Assembly: GCA_010092695.1 (NCBI GenBank)
Contig: JAADJJ010000001.1
Location: 2,852,001 to 2,916,000 of the forward strand
DNA from: Enterobacteriaceae bacterium 4M9
GTDB taxonomy: Bacteria; Pseudomonadota; Gammaproteobacteria; Enterobacterales; Enterobacteriaceae
DNA: 64,000 nucleotides
Reading direction: 5' to 3'
Numbering within the stretch: the stretch's first letter is position 1; every line of letters starts with the position of its first letter. The notes under the pieces are model-generated. The model saw only the letters and a program-made list of their open reading frames with translations, was not told the origin of the DNA and did no database searches. Below are positions 43,347-53,220 of the stretch, one piece after another. A program made the translations under genes and the position numbers.

Positions 43347-46022
43347 ATGGCTGTTACTAATATCGCTGAACTTAACGCACTGGTTGAACGCGTAAAAAAA
43401 GCCCAGCGTGAATATGCCAACTTCACCCAAGAACAGGTTGATAAAATCTTCCGCGCCGCCGCTCTGGCTGCTGCAGATGCTCGAATCCCCCTTGCGAAAA
43501 TGGCCGTTGCCGAGTCAGGCATGGGTATTATCGAAGATAAAGTGATCAAAAACCACTTTGCTTCTGAGTATATCTACAACGCCTACAAAGACGAAAAAAC
43601 CTGCGGCATTCTCGATACCGACGATACCTTCGGCACCATCACTATTGCTGAGCCTATCGGCATTATTTGTGGCATTGTTCCGACCACAAACCCGACGTCG
43701 ACCGCTATCTTCAAATCGCTGATCAGCCTCAAAACCCGTAACGCTATCATCTTCTCCCCGCACCCGCGTGCCAAAGAAGCAACTAACAAAGCCGCTGACA
43801 TTGTGCTGCAGGCAGCCATCGCCGCTGGCGCACCGAAAGACCTGATTGGCTGGATCGATCAACCTTCTGTAGAACTGTCTAACGCGCTGATGCACCACCC
43901 GGACATTAACCTGATTCTGGCCACCGGTGGTCCGGGCATGGTTAAAGCGGCATACAGCTCCGGTAAACCGGCTATCGGCGTTGGTGCTGGTAACACGCCA
44001 GTTGTGATTGATGAAACGGCAGATATCAAGCGCGCCGTTGCGTCAATTCTGATGTCCAAAACCTTCGACAACGGTGTTATCTGTGCATCTGAACAGTCTG
44101 TTGTGGTTGTTGACTCTGTTTATGACGCAGTGCGCGAGCGCTTTGCCACCCACGGCGGCTACCTGCTGCAGGGTAAAGAGCTGAAAGCCGTTCAGGACAT
44201 CATCCTGAAAAATGGCGCACTGAATGCCGCTATCGTAGGTCAGCCCGCGACCAAAATCGCCGAGATGGCAGGCCTGACTGTACCGGCCAGCACCAAGATT
44301 CTGATTGGTGAAGTCTCCCTGGTTGATGAAAGCGAGCCGTTCGCACACGAAAAACTGTCTCCGACGCTGGCAATGTACCGCGCTAAAGACTTTGACGATG
44401 CCGTCAATAAAGCAGAGAAGCTGGTGGAAATGGGCGGTATCGGCCACACCTCCTGCCTGTACACCGACCAGGACAACCAGCCACAGCGTGTTGCGCTGTT
44501 TGGCAATAAAATGAAAACCGCACGAATCCTTATCAACACCCCGGCCTCTCAGGGTGGTATCGGTGATTTGTATAACTTCAAGCTCGCCCCGTCACTGACG
44601 TTGGGTTGTGGTTCCTGGGGTGGTAACTCCATCTCTGAAAACGTTGGTCCGAAGCACCTGATCAACAAGAAAACCGTTGCTAAACGAGCTGAAAACATGT
44701 TGTGGCATAAACTTCCGAAATCTATCTACTTCCGCCGTGGTTCCCTGCCTATCGCTCTGGATGAGGTGGTGACCGATGGTCATAAACGTGCACTTATCGT
44801 GACGGACCGCTTCCTGTTTAACAACGGCTATGCTGACCAGATAACCTCTGTGCTGAAGGCTGCTGGCGTTGAAACAGAAGTGTTCTTTGAAGTTGAAGCT
44901 GACCCAACGCTGAGCATCGTGCGTAAAGGTGCGGAACTCGCAAACTCCTTTAAGCCGGACGTTATCATTGCCCTGGGCGGTGGTTCCCCGATGGATGCGG
45001 CTAAAATCATGTGGGTCATGTATGAGCACCCGGAGACCCACTTCGAAGAACTGGCGCTGCGCTTTATGGACATCCGTAAACGCATCTACAAGTTCCCGAA
45101 AATGGGCGTGAAGGCGAAAATGATTGCCATCACCACCACCTCCGGTACCGGTTCTGAAGTCACCCCGTTTGCGGTTGTGACCGACGATGCCACTGGCCAG
45201 AAATATCCGCTGGCAGACTACGCGCTGACCCCGGATATGGCGATTGTTGACGCCAACCTGGTGATGGATATGCCGAAATCCCTGTGCGCCTTTGGCGGTC
45301 TGGATGCGGTAACCCACGCACTGGAAGCCTACGTTTCTGTCCTGGCGAGTGAATTCTCTGACGGTCAGGCTCTGCAGGCACTGAAACTGCTCAAAGAAAA
45401 CCTGCCTGCGTCTTACAACGAAGGCGCTAAAAACCCGGTTGCCCGTGAGCGTGTACACAGTGCAGCCACTATCGCCGGTATCGCGTTTGCTAACGCCTTC
45501 CTGGGCGTGTGCCACTCAATGGCGCACAAACTGGGTTCGCAGTTCCATATCCCGCACGGCCTTGCTAACGCCCTGCTTATCGGTAACGTAATTCGCTACA
45601 ACGCGAACGACAACCCGACCAAACAGACCGCGTTCAGCCAGTATGACCGTCCGCAGGCACGCCGCCGCTATGCTGAAATTGCCGACCATCTTGGTCTGAG
45701 CGCGCCGGGCGACCGCACCGCGGCTAAGATTGAGAAATTGCTGGCATGGCTGGATACGCTGAAAGCTGAGCTGGGTATTCCGAAATCTATCCGTGAAGCA
45801 GGCGTTCAGGAAGCCGACTTCCTGGCGCAGGTCGATAAACTGTCTGAAGATGCGTTTGACGACCAGTGCACCGGTGCTAACCCGCGTTATCCGCTGATTT
45901 CTGAACTTAAGCAGATTCTGCTGGATACTTACTATGGCCGTGAGTTCAGTGAAGGTGAAGTCGCAGACAAGAAAGCCGCGGCACCGGCTAAAGCTGACAA
46001 GAAAGCCAAGAAAACCGCTTAA
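43347..46022 (+). CDS. adhE: Bifunctional acetaldehyde-CoA / alcohol dehydrogenase AdhE
   Basis: An 891-aa fusion, identical in length to E. coli AdhE. The N-terminal CoA-acylating aldehyde dehydrogenase (about 1-440) has the catalytic Cys in 'NGVICASEQS' near residue 246. The C-terminal iron-dependent alcohol dehydrogenase (about 450-870) has 'GGGSPMDAAK' and the His residues of 'HSMAHKLGSQFHIPHG'. It converts acetyl-CoA to ethanol in fermentation and assembles into spirosomes. The tail is Lys/Ala-rich. A strong AGGAGAGC site precedes the ATG after a long structured leader. Confidence 0.97.
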   Translation: MAVTNIAELNALVERVKKAQREYANFTQEQVDKIFRAAALAAADARIPLAKMAVAESGMGIIEDKVIKNHFASEYIYNAYKDEKTCGILDTDDTFGTITIAEPIGIICGIVPTTNPTSTAIFKSLISLKTRNAIIFSPHPRAKEATNKAADIVLQAAIAAGAPKDLIGWIDQPSVELSNALMHHPDINLILATGGPGMVKAAYSSGKPAIGVGAGNTPVVIDETADIKRAVASILMSKTFDNGVICASEQSVVVVDSVYDAVRERFATHGGYLLQGKELKAVQDIILKNGALNAAIVGQPATKIAEMAGLTVPASTKILIGEVSLVDESEPFAHEKLSPTLAMYRAKDFDDAVNKAEKLVEMGGIGHTSCLYTDQDNQPQRVALFGNKMKTARILINTPASQGGIGDLYNFKLAPSLTLGCGSWGGNSISENVGPKHLINKKTVAKRAENMLWHKLPKSIYFRRGSLPIALDEVVTDGHKRALIVTDRFLFNNGYADQITSVLKAAGVETEVFFEVEADPTLSIVRKGAELANSFKPDVIIALGGGSPMDAAKIMWVMYEHPETHFEELALRFMDIRKRIYKFPKMGVKAKMIAITTTSGTGSEVTPFAVVTDDATGQKYPLADYALTPDMAIVDANLVMDMPKSLCAFGGLDAVTHALEAYVSVLASEFSDGQALQALKLLKENLPASYNEGAKNPVARERVHSAATIAGIAFANAFLGVCHSMAHKLGSQFHIPHGLANALLIGNVIRYNANDNPTKQTAFSQYDRPQARRRYAEIADHLGLSAPGDRTAAKIEKLLAWLDTLKAELGIPKSIREAGVQEADFLAQVDKLSEDAFDDQCTGANPRYPLISELKQILLDTYYGREFSEGEVADKKAAAPAKADKKAKKTA

Positions 46023-46043
46023 TTGTTAACTGACAGCCAGTAA

Positions 46044-46070
46044 AAAACCCGCCATATGGCGGGTTTTTTT
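46044..46070 (+). terminator. Terminator of adhE
   Basis: A 10-bp perfect stem AAAACCCGCC / GGCGGGTTTT, 4-base loop, then more T. It starts 21 bases after the adhE stop. Confidence 0.92.
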
Positions 46071-46377
46071 ATATCAAAAAATCGACTTTTTATATCACCT
46101 TGCGCTGAGTCTCTGGCGTAACAAAGCCCATTTACCAGGCAGCGTTCTGGAGGGGATTTAATTACGCCTGCCGCGCCGCATTATTATGAAATCACGACCC
46201 GGCACCTAGCTCATCATTACTGCCAGATAAAACCCAGCAACGCCCATGACAGTTGCGTATAGCGCTGAAGCAGCCTACGTAGTATCGCAGCTCTTATCCA
46301 CGGCACCGTTATAGCACTATCTATAGCGCCTCAGACGCCTTGTGCGTGGCAACGCCTGTGACCTACCGGGATAAGTT
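46071..46377. other. About 300 bp without a gene between adhE and tdk
   Basis: No credible ORF, repeat or RNA was seen. tdk transcription ends in this stretch, but no intrinsic terminator with a T-run was found. Confidence 0.4.
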
Positions 46378-46983
46378 TCAGCAGCCCTGTATAGACTGTA
46401 GAGAGCCCTCAGAGAGGGCTTCTTTATAATGCTTGCGGCAAACTGACACATAGCGCTCGTTGCCGCCAATCACCACCTGTTCGCCTTCATTATAAGGCCG
46501 CCCTTCTTTATCAAGGCGCAGCACCATGCTGGCTTTACGGCCACAAAAACAAATGGTTTTTAATTCCACGAGTTTATCTGACCATGCCAGTAAATACTGG
46601 CTACCAACAAAGAGTTCACCACGAAAATCCGTGCGCAACCCGTAGCACAGTACCGGAATATCCAGTTCATCGACCACTTCAGAAAGCTGATAAACCTGCT
46701 CGCGTGTCAGAAACTGACTCTCATCCACCAGAACACAATGAATCGATTCACGGCTGTTCTCCGCCTTAATATCCTCCAGCAGAGAAGTAGCGGGGTTATA
46801 AAGACGAGCTGGGGAGGATAACCCTATTCGTGAACTGACTTTTCCTGAACCAAAGCGGTTATCAATTTCTGCGGTATAAACCACGGTACGCATCCCGCGT
46901 TCCTGGTAGTTGTACGATGACTGCAACAAAGCGGTCGATTTACCAGCGTTCATTGCCGAATAGTAAAAATAAAGCTGAGCCAT
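46378..46983 (-). CDS. tdk: Thymidine kinase
   Basis: A 201-aa type II thymidine kinase (E. coli 205 aa). The P-loop 'SAMNAGKSTALL' lies at residues 9-20, Walker B and the catalytic Glu are in 'VLVDESQF', and the zinc-ribbon cysteines are partly visible in 'ICFCGRKA' with a C-terminal Cys. It salvages thymidine to dTMP. Divergent from hns, as in E. coli. Confidence 0.96.
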   Translation of the reverse strand: MAQLYFYYSAMNAGKSTALLQSSYNYQERGMRTVVYTAEIDNRFGSGKVSSRIGLSSPARLYNPATSLLEDIKAENSRESIHCVLVDESQFLTREQVYQLSEVVDELDIPVLCYGLRTDFRGELFVGSQYLLAWSDKLVELKTICFCGRKASMVLRLDKEGRPYNEGEQVVIGGNERYVSVCRKHYKEALSEGSLQSIQGC

Positions 46984-47526
46984 TGCCAGAAGACCCCAGT
47001 CAGTGTGTAGTAATAGTGAGGATGGGATTGTAGCATACCGAGGGAAGGTGATTCGCCATCCCTTTCAGTCAATCAGGGTATTTCATTTCCGGTATCGTTA
47101 TTACGATTTGTTACAGAGCGTGGTACATAAAGTACAACTTACAGAACATGCGTTAACTCTACGAGATTAAAGCTTTTTCTTAGTATTAAAGCGCCTTTAT
47201 TGCCCATTAATTATTATTTTCAGTGCGGTAAAATGATATGGCGTTAACAACTTTTCTTTACGTTATGTCCCCAGGATAAAACACAGCATCCTCTCTTTTT
47301 ATCAACATTCTCCCTGATGTCAGCCATCAGATGAATGCTGATAAATTGACTCGCTGCATGTTTTTCTGTGAGCGACCTCAAGCAGAATTGTGGTTAATGG
47401 AAAATAAAACCGGGGTAAATAAGCTTAATTTTGATTCATTACATTTCACCCTATTGCAGAACCAGAATTAACACTCTATTATTACTTCAACAAACCCAAC
47501 CCCATTATAAGTTTGAGATTACTGCA
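46984..47526. promoter_or_regulatory. AT-rich divergent control region of tdk and hns
   Basis: Over 500 bases of AT-rich DNA with no gene. It contains the hns promoter near its right end (given separately) and the tdk promoter near its left end. The AT-richness fits the autoregulation of hns by H-NS binding. Confidence 0.6.
47454..47482 (+). promoter_or_regulatory. hns promoter
   Basis: A -35 TTGCAG (47454-47459) and a -10 TATTAT (47477-47482), 17 bases apart, place the transcription start near 47489 and give a leader of about 38 bases, as in E. coli hns. Confidence 0.65.
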
Positions 47527-47943
47527 ATGAGCGAAGCACTTAAAATTCTGAACAACATCCGTACTCTTCGCGCCCAGGCTAGAGAATGCACCCTGGAAAC
47601 GCTGGAAGAAATGCTGGAAAAACTCGAAGTTGTCGTTAACGAACGTCGCGAAGAAGAAAACGCGGCTGCTGCTGAAATTGAAGAGCGCAATCGTAAACTG
47701 CAACAGTACCGCGAAATGCTGCTGCAGGACGGTATTGATCCGACTGACCTGCTGAGCGTATTAAGCAGCGCGAAACCGGGCACCAAAAGCAAGCGTGCTG
47801 CCCGCCCGGCAAAATATTCTTACATTGATGAGAACGGCGAAGAAAAAACCTGGACAGGCCAGGGTCGCACGCCTGCTGTTATCAAGAAAGCCATTGAAGA
47901 AGAAGGGAAAGCTCTCGAAGATTTCCTTATCAAACAGAAATAA
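47527..47943 (+). CDS. hns: Histone-like nucleoid-structuring protein H-NS
   Basis: A 138-aa H-NS (E. coli 137 aa). The N-terminal oligomerisation domain (residues 1-64) is nearly unchanged ('MSEALKILNNIRTLRAQA'), the linker is Lys/Ala-rich, and the C-terminal DNA-binding domain has 'WTGQGRTPAVI' with the QGR motif. It silences AT-rich and horizontally acquired genes. The ATG at 47527 is preceded by TTTGAGATTACTGCA, as in E. coli, where the DsrA small RNA pairs at the start. Confidence 0.97.
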   Translation: MSEALKILNNIRTLRAQARECTLETLEEMLEKLEVVVNERREEENAAAAEIEERNRKLQQYREMLLQDGIDPTDLLSVLSSAKPGTKSKRAARPAKYSYIDENGEEKTWTGQGRTPAVIKKAIEEEGKALEDFLIKQK

Positions 47944-47956
47944 ATTCTGTCTTGTT

Positions 47957-47982
47957 AAAAATCCCGCTTCGGCGGGATTTTT
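47957..47982 (+). terminator. Terminator of hns
   Basis: An 11-bp stem AAAAATCCCGC / GCGGGATTTTT closed by a stable TTCG tetraloop. Confidence 0.93.
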
Positions 47983-48609
47983 ATTTCCCTTTTTCAGAAA
48001 CCTCCCCTTCCATTTTGCTTTGATACGCTATCCTGAAGAAATTTCACCACGCCCCGTCTGCGAATGGCAGATGTCATGACATGCCGGAATGTTCGTTTAT
48101 TCTTCACCATCAGTAAATGAACGAGTCTTAAAACATAACCATATCTGAAGAACGGTTTTCAGAATTTACCCTGCGAGATTACCAGTAACATTTTCACTAA
48201 TAACACCGCGCCAGAATGCTCACCTGCACCATCGAAATGATTAAATTTGATAAGCATTCTCACTGCCTTCCCGCTTCCTGAGGAGTATATCGATAACATT
48301 TGTTAATCACCGGCGGTAATAAATATTCGCTATAGGTTATGCTCACATACTAATAATTCCATAATAAAAGTAGTTTTATCATATCGGCCTACTGGCAGCT
48401 TATCGGAAAGCAAAGCTATCAACTGGTTGTTTTTGACGCGGGAAATGTATAATTCCAAAGCACCCAGAGGCGCTGAAAACGTTGCTGCTGATGTTCTGAT
48501 AATAACCCCACTACGTAGTATGTCCGTCGCAATATAAAGCGAACGTGGACAATCACGCAGGGTGCATATTGGTCTGTAACTGGAAAGAGTACAACAAGAG
48601 GGGAAGGAC
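47983..48609. other. About 630 bp of AT-rich DNA without a recognised gene between hns and ugd
   Basis: Open frames in this stretch are short, lack ribosome sites and have unlikely composition. It lies where galU follows hns directly in E. coli, so it is probably debris or spacer left when ugd was placed here, or holds an uncharacterised small RNA. Confidence 0.4.
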
Positions 48610-48637
48610 GTTTGCCGGCAAAGCGTCTCCGGCAAAC
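48610..48637 (-). terminator. Inverted repeat after ugd, probable operon end
   Basis: A 9-bp perfect stem GTTTGCCGG / CCGGCAAAC with a 10-base loop, 18 bases beyond the ugd stop. The minus-strand tail is pyrimidine-rich (CGTCCTTCCCCTCTTG) but has no T-run. Confidence 0.5.
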
Positions 48638-48654
48638 CACACTAATGAATAAGC

Positions 48655-49995
48655 TTAATATCGTGCGATGGACAGGCCGCGACCAATAGCATAATAGCTA
48701 AACCCACGTTTGCTCATACGCTGCGGGTCAAACAAATTGCGCCCATCAAAAATGACCGGCTCTTTGAGCGCCTGTTTTATCATATCCAGATCGGGTGCAC
48801 GAAAACTCTGCCATTCGGTACAGATGATCAGCGCATCTGCTTTATGCAGTGCCGCTTCTTTCGTGCCCATCAGACGTAAATCATCGCGATGGCCATAGAT
48901 ACGCTGGGTTTCGTTCATCGCTTCAGGATCGTAGGCCTGTACGATGGCACCTCGCTTCCAGAGTTCTTCCATCAGAACGCGACTGGAGGCTTCACGCATG
49001 TCATCCGTATTGGGCTTAAATGACAGTCCCCACAATGCAAAGGTTTTGCCACGCAAATCGTCCCCAAAGTGGCGAGTAACATACTGCGGAAGCTTAAACT
49101 TCTGATCGTTGTTGATGTCTTCCACCGCTTTGAGCAAACGTGGCGTATAGCCCACCTGCTCTGCTGTGCGAACTAACGCCTGGACATCTTTCGGGAAGCA
49201 GGAGCCGCCATAGCCACAGCCTGCATAAATAAAGTGGTAGCCAATGCGCGAGTCAGAACCTATCCCCTGGCGCACTTTCTCAATGTCTGCCCCCAGATGC
49301 TCTGCGAGGTTAGCAATTTCATTCATAAAGCTGATTTTCGTCGCCAGCATGCAGTTGGCGGCATATTTGGTCAGCTCCGCACTGCGGATATCCATGATTA
49401 TCATGCGGTCGTGGTTGCGGTTAAACGGCTCGTAAAGCTCACGCAACCAGTCCTCAACCTCGGGGTTATCTGTGCCAATAACAATACGCTCAGGACGCTT
49501 ACAATCGGCGACTGCCGCCCCTTCTTTGAGGAACTCAGGGTTTGATACCACATCAAACGTGATATCCACACCGCGTGCCTTGAGCGTTTCCTGCATCACG
49601 GCGCGAACTTTTTCCGCCGTGCCAACCGGCACGGTGGATTTGTCCAGGACAACCTTATGAGAAGTCATGTGCTCAGCAATGGTACGCGCCACAGCGGTAA
49701 CATACTTAAGGTCCGCTGAACCGTCTTCGTCAGGAGGCGTGCCGACTGCGATAAACTGAACCACCCCGTGTTCAACCCCTTCGCGTGCATCAGTACTGAA
49801 TTTCAGGCGACCTTCTTCATAGTTTTTGGTCACCAGCGGCGCCAGACCAGGTTCATAAATGGGAACCTCACCTTTTTTCAGGTTCTCTACTTTGGTCTTG
49901 TCGACATCAATACACATCACCTCATGGCCCACTTCTGCAAGCACTGCTGCCTGCACAAGCCCCACATAGCCAATGCCAAATACGGTTACTTTCAT
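48655..49995 (-). CDS. ugd: UDP-glucose 6-dehydrogenase, long form
   Basis: A 446-aa UDP-glucose dehydrogenase that oxidises UDP-glucose twice to UDP-glucuronate. The Rossmann motif 'GIGYVGLVQA' is at residues 7-16, the catalytic Cys is in 'GYGGSCFPKD' at about residue 267, and 'KPNTDDMREA' marks the C-terminal domain. It belongs to the 440-470 aa group common in many proteobacteria, while E. coli Ugd (388 aa, by the his operon) is of the shorter group. UDP-glucuronate feeds capsule or exopolysaccharide synthesis and lipid A modification with aminoarabinose. It follows galU by 25 bases, so substrate and product enzymes are co-expressed. Confidence 0.93.
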   Translation of the reverse strand: MKVTVFGIGYVGLVQAAVLAEVGHEVMCIDVDKTKVENLKKGEVPIYEPGLAPLVTKNYEEGRLKFSTDAREGVEHGVVQFIAVGTPPDEDGSADLKYVTAVARTIAEHMTSHKVVLDKSTVPVGTAEKVRAVMQETLKARGVDITFDVVSNPEFLKEGAAVADCKRPERIVIGTDNPEVEDWLRELYEPFNRNHDRMIIMDIRSAELTKYAANCMLATKISFMNEIANLAEHLGADIEKVRQGIGSDSRIGYHFIYAGCGYGGSCFPKDVQALVRTAEQVGYTPRLLKAVEDINNDQKFKLPQYVTRHFGDDLRGKTFALWGLSFKPNTDDMREASSRVLMEELWKRGAIVQAYDPEAMNETQRIYGHRDDLRLMGTKEAALHKADALIICTEWQSFRAPDLDMIKQALKEPVIFDGRNLFDPQRMSKRGFSYYAIGRGLSIARY

Positions 49996-50020
49996 AGGTT
50001 ATCCTGGGTTGTCTATTAAC

Positions 50021-50929
50021 TTATTTACTGCTGCCCACCGTTTCTTTCAGCCAGGCTTTAAAGTCTTCTCCGAGGGTATTGTGACGCACGCCGTACTCCA
50101 CAAATGCCTGCATGTAGCCCAATTTGTTGCCGCAGTCGTGGCTCTTGCCTTTCATGTGATAGGCTTCCACCGTTTCTTTATCCATCAGCATGGCAATGGA
50201 GTCAGTCAGCTGGATTTCATCGCCCGCACCGGGAGGGGTTTTTGCCAGCAGCGGCCAGATATCTGCGCTGAGTACGTAGCGACCCACAACGGCAAGGTTA
50301 GATGGCGCTTCGTTGGCTTTTGGCTTCTCAACAATACCCACCATCGGCACGCTGTCACCGGCCTTAAGCTCAACGCCCTGGCAGTCAACAACGCCATACG
50401 CCGTTACATCTTCCACTGGCTCCACCATAATCTGGCTGTTACCGGTTTCATCGTAGCGCGCAATCATTTCTGCGAGGTTTTCACGGCTTAGGTCGGACTC
50501 ATACTCATCCAGGATAACGTCCGGAAGAATCACCGCCACAGGCTCATCACCCACCACCGGATGCGCGCACATCACCGCATGTCCTAACCCTTTGGCCAAC
50601 CCCTGGCGCACCTGCATAATCGTGACATGCGGCGGGCAAATGGACTGAACTTCGGCCAGCAGCTGGCGCTTGACGCGTTTTTCCAGCATTGCTTCCAGCT
50701 CAAAGCTGGTATCGAAATGGTTTTCAATTGAGTTTTTAGAAGAGTGCGTGACCAGAACAATTTCGGTGATCCCGGCAGCAATACATTCGTTCACAACATA
50801 CTGAATTAATGGCTTATCAACCAGCGGCAGCATTTCTTTCGGAATTGCCTTAGTCGCCGGAAGCATCCTGGTACCCAAACCGGCAACAGGTATAACCGCT
50901 TTTCTCACTTTTGAATTTACAGCAGCCAT
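50021..50929 (-). CDS. galU: UTP-glucose-1-phosphate uridylyltransferase
   Basis: A 302-aa enzyme, same length as E. coli GalU, making UDP-glucose from UTP and glucose-1-phosphate. The nucleotide-binding 'GLGTRMLPATKAIPKEM' lies at residues 18-34, and 'EKPKANEAPSN' is in the sugar-binding half. The ATG at 50929 has an AAGGAG site; seven upstream in-frame codons are not used. First gene of a unit with ugd. Confidence 0.96.
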   Translation of the reverse strand: MAAVNSKVRKAVIPVAGLGTRMLPATKAIPKEMLPLVDKPLIQYVVNECIAAGITEIVLVTHSSKNSIENHFDTSFELEAMLEKRVKRQLLAEVQSICPPHVTIMQVRQGLAKGLGHAVMCAHPVVGDEPVAVILPDVILDEYESDLSRENLAEMIARYDETGNSQIMVEPVEDVTAYGVVDCQGVELKAGDSVPMVGIVEKPKANEAPSNLAVVGRYVLSADIWPLLAKTPPGAGDEIQLTDSIAMLMDKETVEAYHMKGKSHDCGNKLGYMQAFVEYGVRHNTLGEDFKAWLKETVGSSK

Positions 50930-51129
50930 TACAATGCTCCTTGATTGCACAAGTATTAAACTTGCTCGTTATTTGAAAACGGCCTGAGTATATCAGCTAA
51001 AAAACGTCGTCAGCGTTCAAATATCACGGCCATACGTAAATTAAGACTAATACGAAGGTACTATTAAAGAATATTACCACTCTCTGAAAATGAAGCAGAA
51101 AGGCATTTTAGTGCGGGGGGAACAGACGC

Positions 51130-52143
51130 TTATTCTGTGCTCAACATCAGGCGCAAACGCCCGCCTGTACCCCAGACCTGACACTGCCAGGAAGCGCAGC
51201 GTTGGCTGATTTGGTTAAGATAAGTGTTGCCCAGTGTACCCAGAGGAACGCCGTTACTAAGCTGGATATGATGTTCTTCAGTATTTAATGTCGCATTAAG
51301 CCCGGCAGAAACTAAAATCAAATTTTTTAACGTGCTGTGATAATACCCTACCAGCAATGGAAACTGCCCGGGCAAATTAGCCTGACGCAACAATTGATTA
51401 ACCTGTTTTAATAATGCGCCAAGTTCTGGTAAGCGCTGATGCTGGTGAGCCAGTTGCTCCTGAAGCAATCCATTAAATAATGCACGTAATAACAGCGCGG
51501 CCAGTACACCGTTGTCACCCGCTCGGGTGACATCAAGGCAATAAAATGCGAGTTCGTTGTCTGATAACTGGGCAATATCCAGAACCAGGCCCGGCGTATC
51601 GGCGCTGACCAACTGGCGATAGTTAATTTTGCAACCGGAGAGAGATTGTTGCACGGGCGGCTGAAGTTGCATCAACAGCTGCGCTGCGGCACCAGGGTTG
51701 CTGACCAGTGCATCCCAGTCCTGAAACAAACGTTCTTCTTCTTCGACCCGGGAGTTGTACACGCCAGGATAGAGACAAGCAAACACGGTTTCACGCAGGC
51801 GATTAAGGTCTTTTATCGGTTTTAACAGCACATCCTGCACCCCAAGGCGCAGCGCTTTGGCAATATCGGACATGTTTTCCGTTGCGGAAATGACCAGAAT
51901 GGGCGTCTGGTCACCGGCGTTACGAATTTCTTCCACCAATGTCAGACCGTTCATTCGTGGCATCGCGAGGTCGCAAATCACAAGGTCCACCGTACCTTCA
52001 GCCATCCGCTCCAGCGCCTCAATACCATCAGCCGCCAGCCGCGTTTGTGCACCCAGTGATGTAAGATAAGTATCCAGCAGGGAACGGAAAACATACTCGT
52101 CCTCAACAATTAAAATTTGTTTTCCGACCAAAGGCTGTGTCAT
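51130..52143 (-). CDS. rssB: RpoS adaptor / response regulator RssB
   Basis: A 337-aa protein, same length as E. coli RssB. The receiver domain (1-120) has the acidic pocket Glu14-Asp15 and phosphorylated Asp58 in 'VICDLAMPRM'. A linker and a degenerate PP2C-like domain follow. It delivers sigma-S to ClpXP for degradation. The ATG at 52143 has a GGGGAGAG site. rssA lies immediately upstream in the same orientation. Confidence 0.95.
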   Translation of the reverse strand: MTQPLVGKQILIVEDEYVFRSLLDTYLTSLGAQTRLAADGIEALERMAEGTVDLVICDLAMPRMNGLTLVEEIRNAGDQTPILVISATENMSDIAKALRLGVQDVLLKPIKDLNRLRETVFACLYPGVYNSRVEEEERLFQDWDALVSNPGAAAQLLMQLQPPVQQSLSGCKINYRQLVSADTPGLVLDIAQLSDNELAFYCLDVTRAGDNGVLAALLLRALFNGLLQEQLAHQHQRLPELGALLKQVNQLLRQANLPGQFPLLVGYYHSTLKNLILVSAGLNATLNTEEHHIQLSNGVPLGTLGNTYLNQISQRCASWQCQVWGTGGRLRLMLSTE

Positions 52144-52191
52144 GTTCTCTCCCCTGACTGACGATAGATAAATAGTGGCATGCAATAGCAA

Positions 52192-53124
52192 CTATCGCCT
52201 GTCGGATTTACCTGAAGAAACGTAAAGCGTCTGCGATTGCTCACAGACCTGAACCAGCGGTAAAAGTTCATCCATTTTTTTATCAATGGCGAGCGCCCCT
52301 GCGGCAATGGCTTCCTCTGCACGATGGAAATCGAGCGTTGAAATCTGCGGGCAAAAAGGCTGTAGCAAAATATCCGGCGGGTCACCCGCCATTCTGCTGC
52401 GTTTAAGTCGGTTTTCCAGCACCTGAATTGACGTACTCATAATTTCCATCGCGGTGGGTGGGATGCTGGTGCGCCGCGCCACCAGCCCACGCAGGCGCTC
52501 ACGCCAGCTGGTTGCGTCATGATCGTTTTCAGGCTCTGGTGCTTGTGACAGCAGGTCCTGCTGCATCAGATGCGCATCATGCTGCAAATCAACGGCAATC
52601 ACGATATCAGCACCCAGCGCGCGGGCAAGAGAGACAGGGACAGGGTTTACTACCGCGCCATCAACCAGCCAGTAGCCGTTATGGCGCACCGGTGAGAGCA
52701 GACCGGGCATACTGCAGGAGGCACGCACGGCAGTGTGAAGACAACCGTCGGTAAACCACAGCTCGCGCCCCGTGCTGAGATTGGTTGCCACTGCGCCAAA
52801 ACGACGCGGCGTATCTTCAATCATCTCATGAGGCACCAGGCGACGGACATTATTAAAGACCCGCTCACCGCGCAGTAACCCCCCTCTTCGCCACGAGACA
52901 TCCATCAGACGCAACACGTCCCAATAGCGAAATGAGCGTACCCAGCGCTCAAACGGCTCCAGTCGATCACAGGCATAAGCACCACCCACCAGCGCACCCA
53001 CGGAACAACCTGCAACAATGTCAGGTTTGATCCCAAGCTGTGCCAGCGCGTTGATAACGCCGATATGTGCCCATCCTTTTGCCGCGCCCGACCCCAGCGC
53101 CAGTCCTATTTTAACCTGTCTCAT
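52192..53124 (-). CDS. rssA: Patatin-like protein RssA
   Basis: A 310-aa patatin-family protein (E. coli RssA 301 aa). The oxyanion motif 'GSGAAKGWAH' is at residues 11-20, the nucleophile Ser41 lies in 'GCSVGAL', and the catalytic Asp is in 'DGAVVNP' near residue 156, so a serine acyl hydrolase activity is likely. Physiological substrate unknown. The ATG at 53124 is chosen because GAGG lies just upstream; a GTG one codon earlier is too close to it. In an operon with rssB. Confidence 0.92.
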   Translation of the reverse strand: MRQVKIGLALGSGAAKGWAHIGVINALAQLGIKPDIVAGCSVGALVGGAYACDRLEPFERWVRSFRYWDVLRLMDVSWRRGGLLRGERVFNNVRRLVPHEMIEDTPRRFGAVATNLSTGRELWFTDGCLHTAVRASCSMPGLLSPVRHNGYWLVDGAVVNPVPVSLARALGADIVIAVDLQHDAHLMQQDLLSQAPEPENDHDATSWRERLRGLVARRTSIPPTAMEIMSTSIQVLENRLKRSRMAGDPPDILLQPFCPQISTLDFHRAEEAIAAGALAIDKKMDELLPLVQVCEQSQTLYVSSGKSDRR

Positions 53125-53220
53125 CACGCCTCAATTGACGACCTGTAAACCCTCGTGGCATCACCACCACGACTCAGTTAACATAGCCGTACTTGTTATT
53201 TTTATCGCCAGGGAGATGCC

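Noticed and set aside
48330..48640. Minus-strand frames of about 70-100 codons between hns and ugd
   Set aside because: No Shine-Dalgarno, unusual composition (Cys- and Ser-rich), overlap with the inverted repeat after ugd, and no recognisable family.
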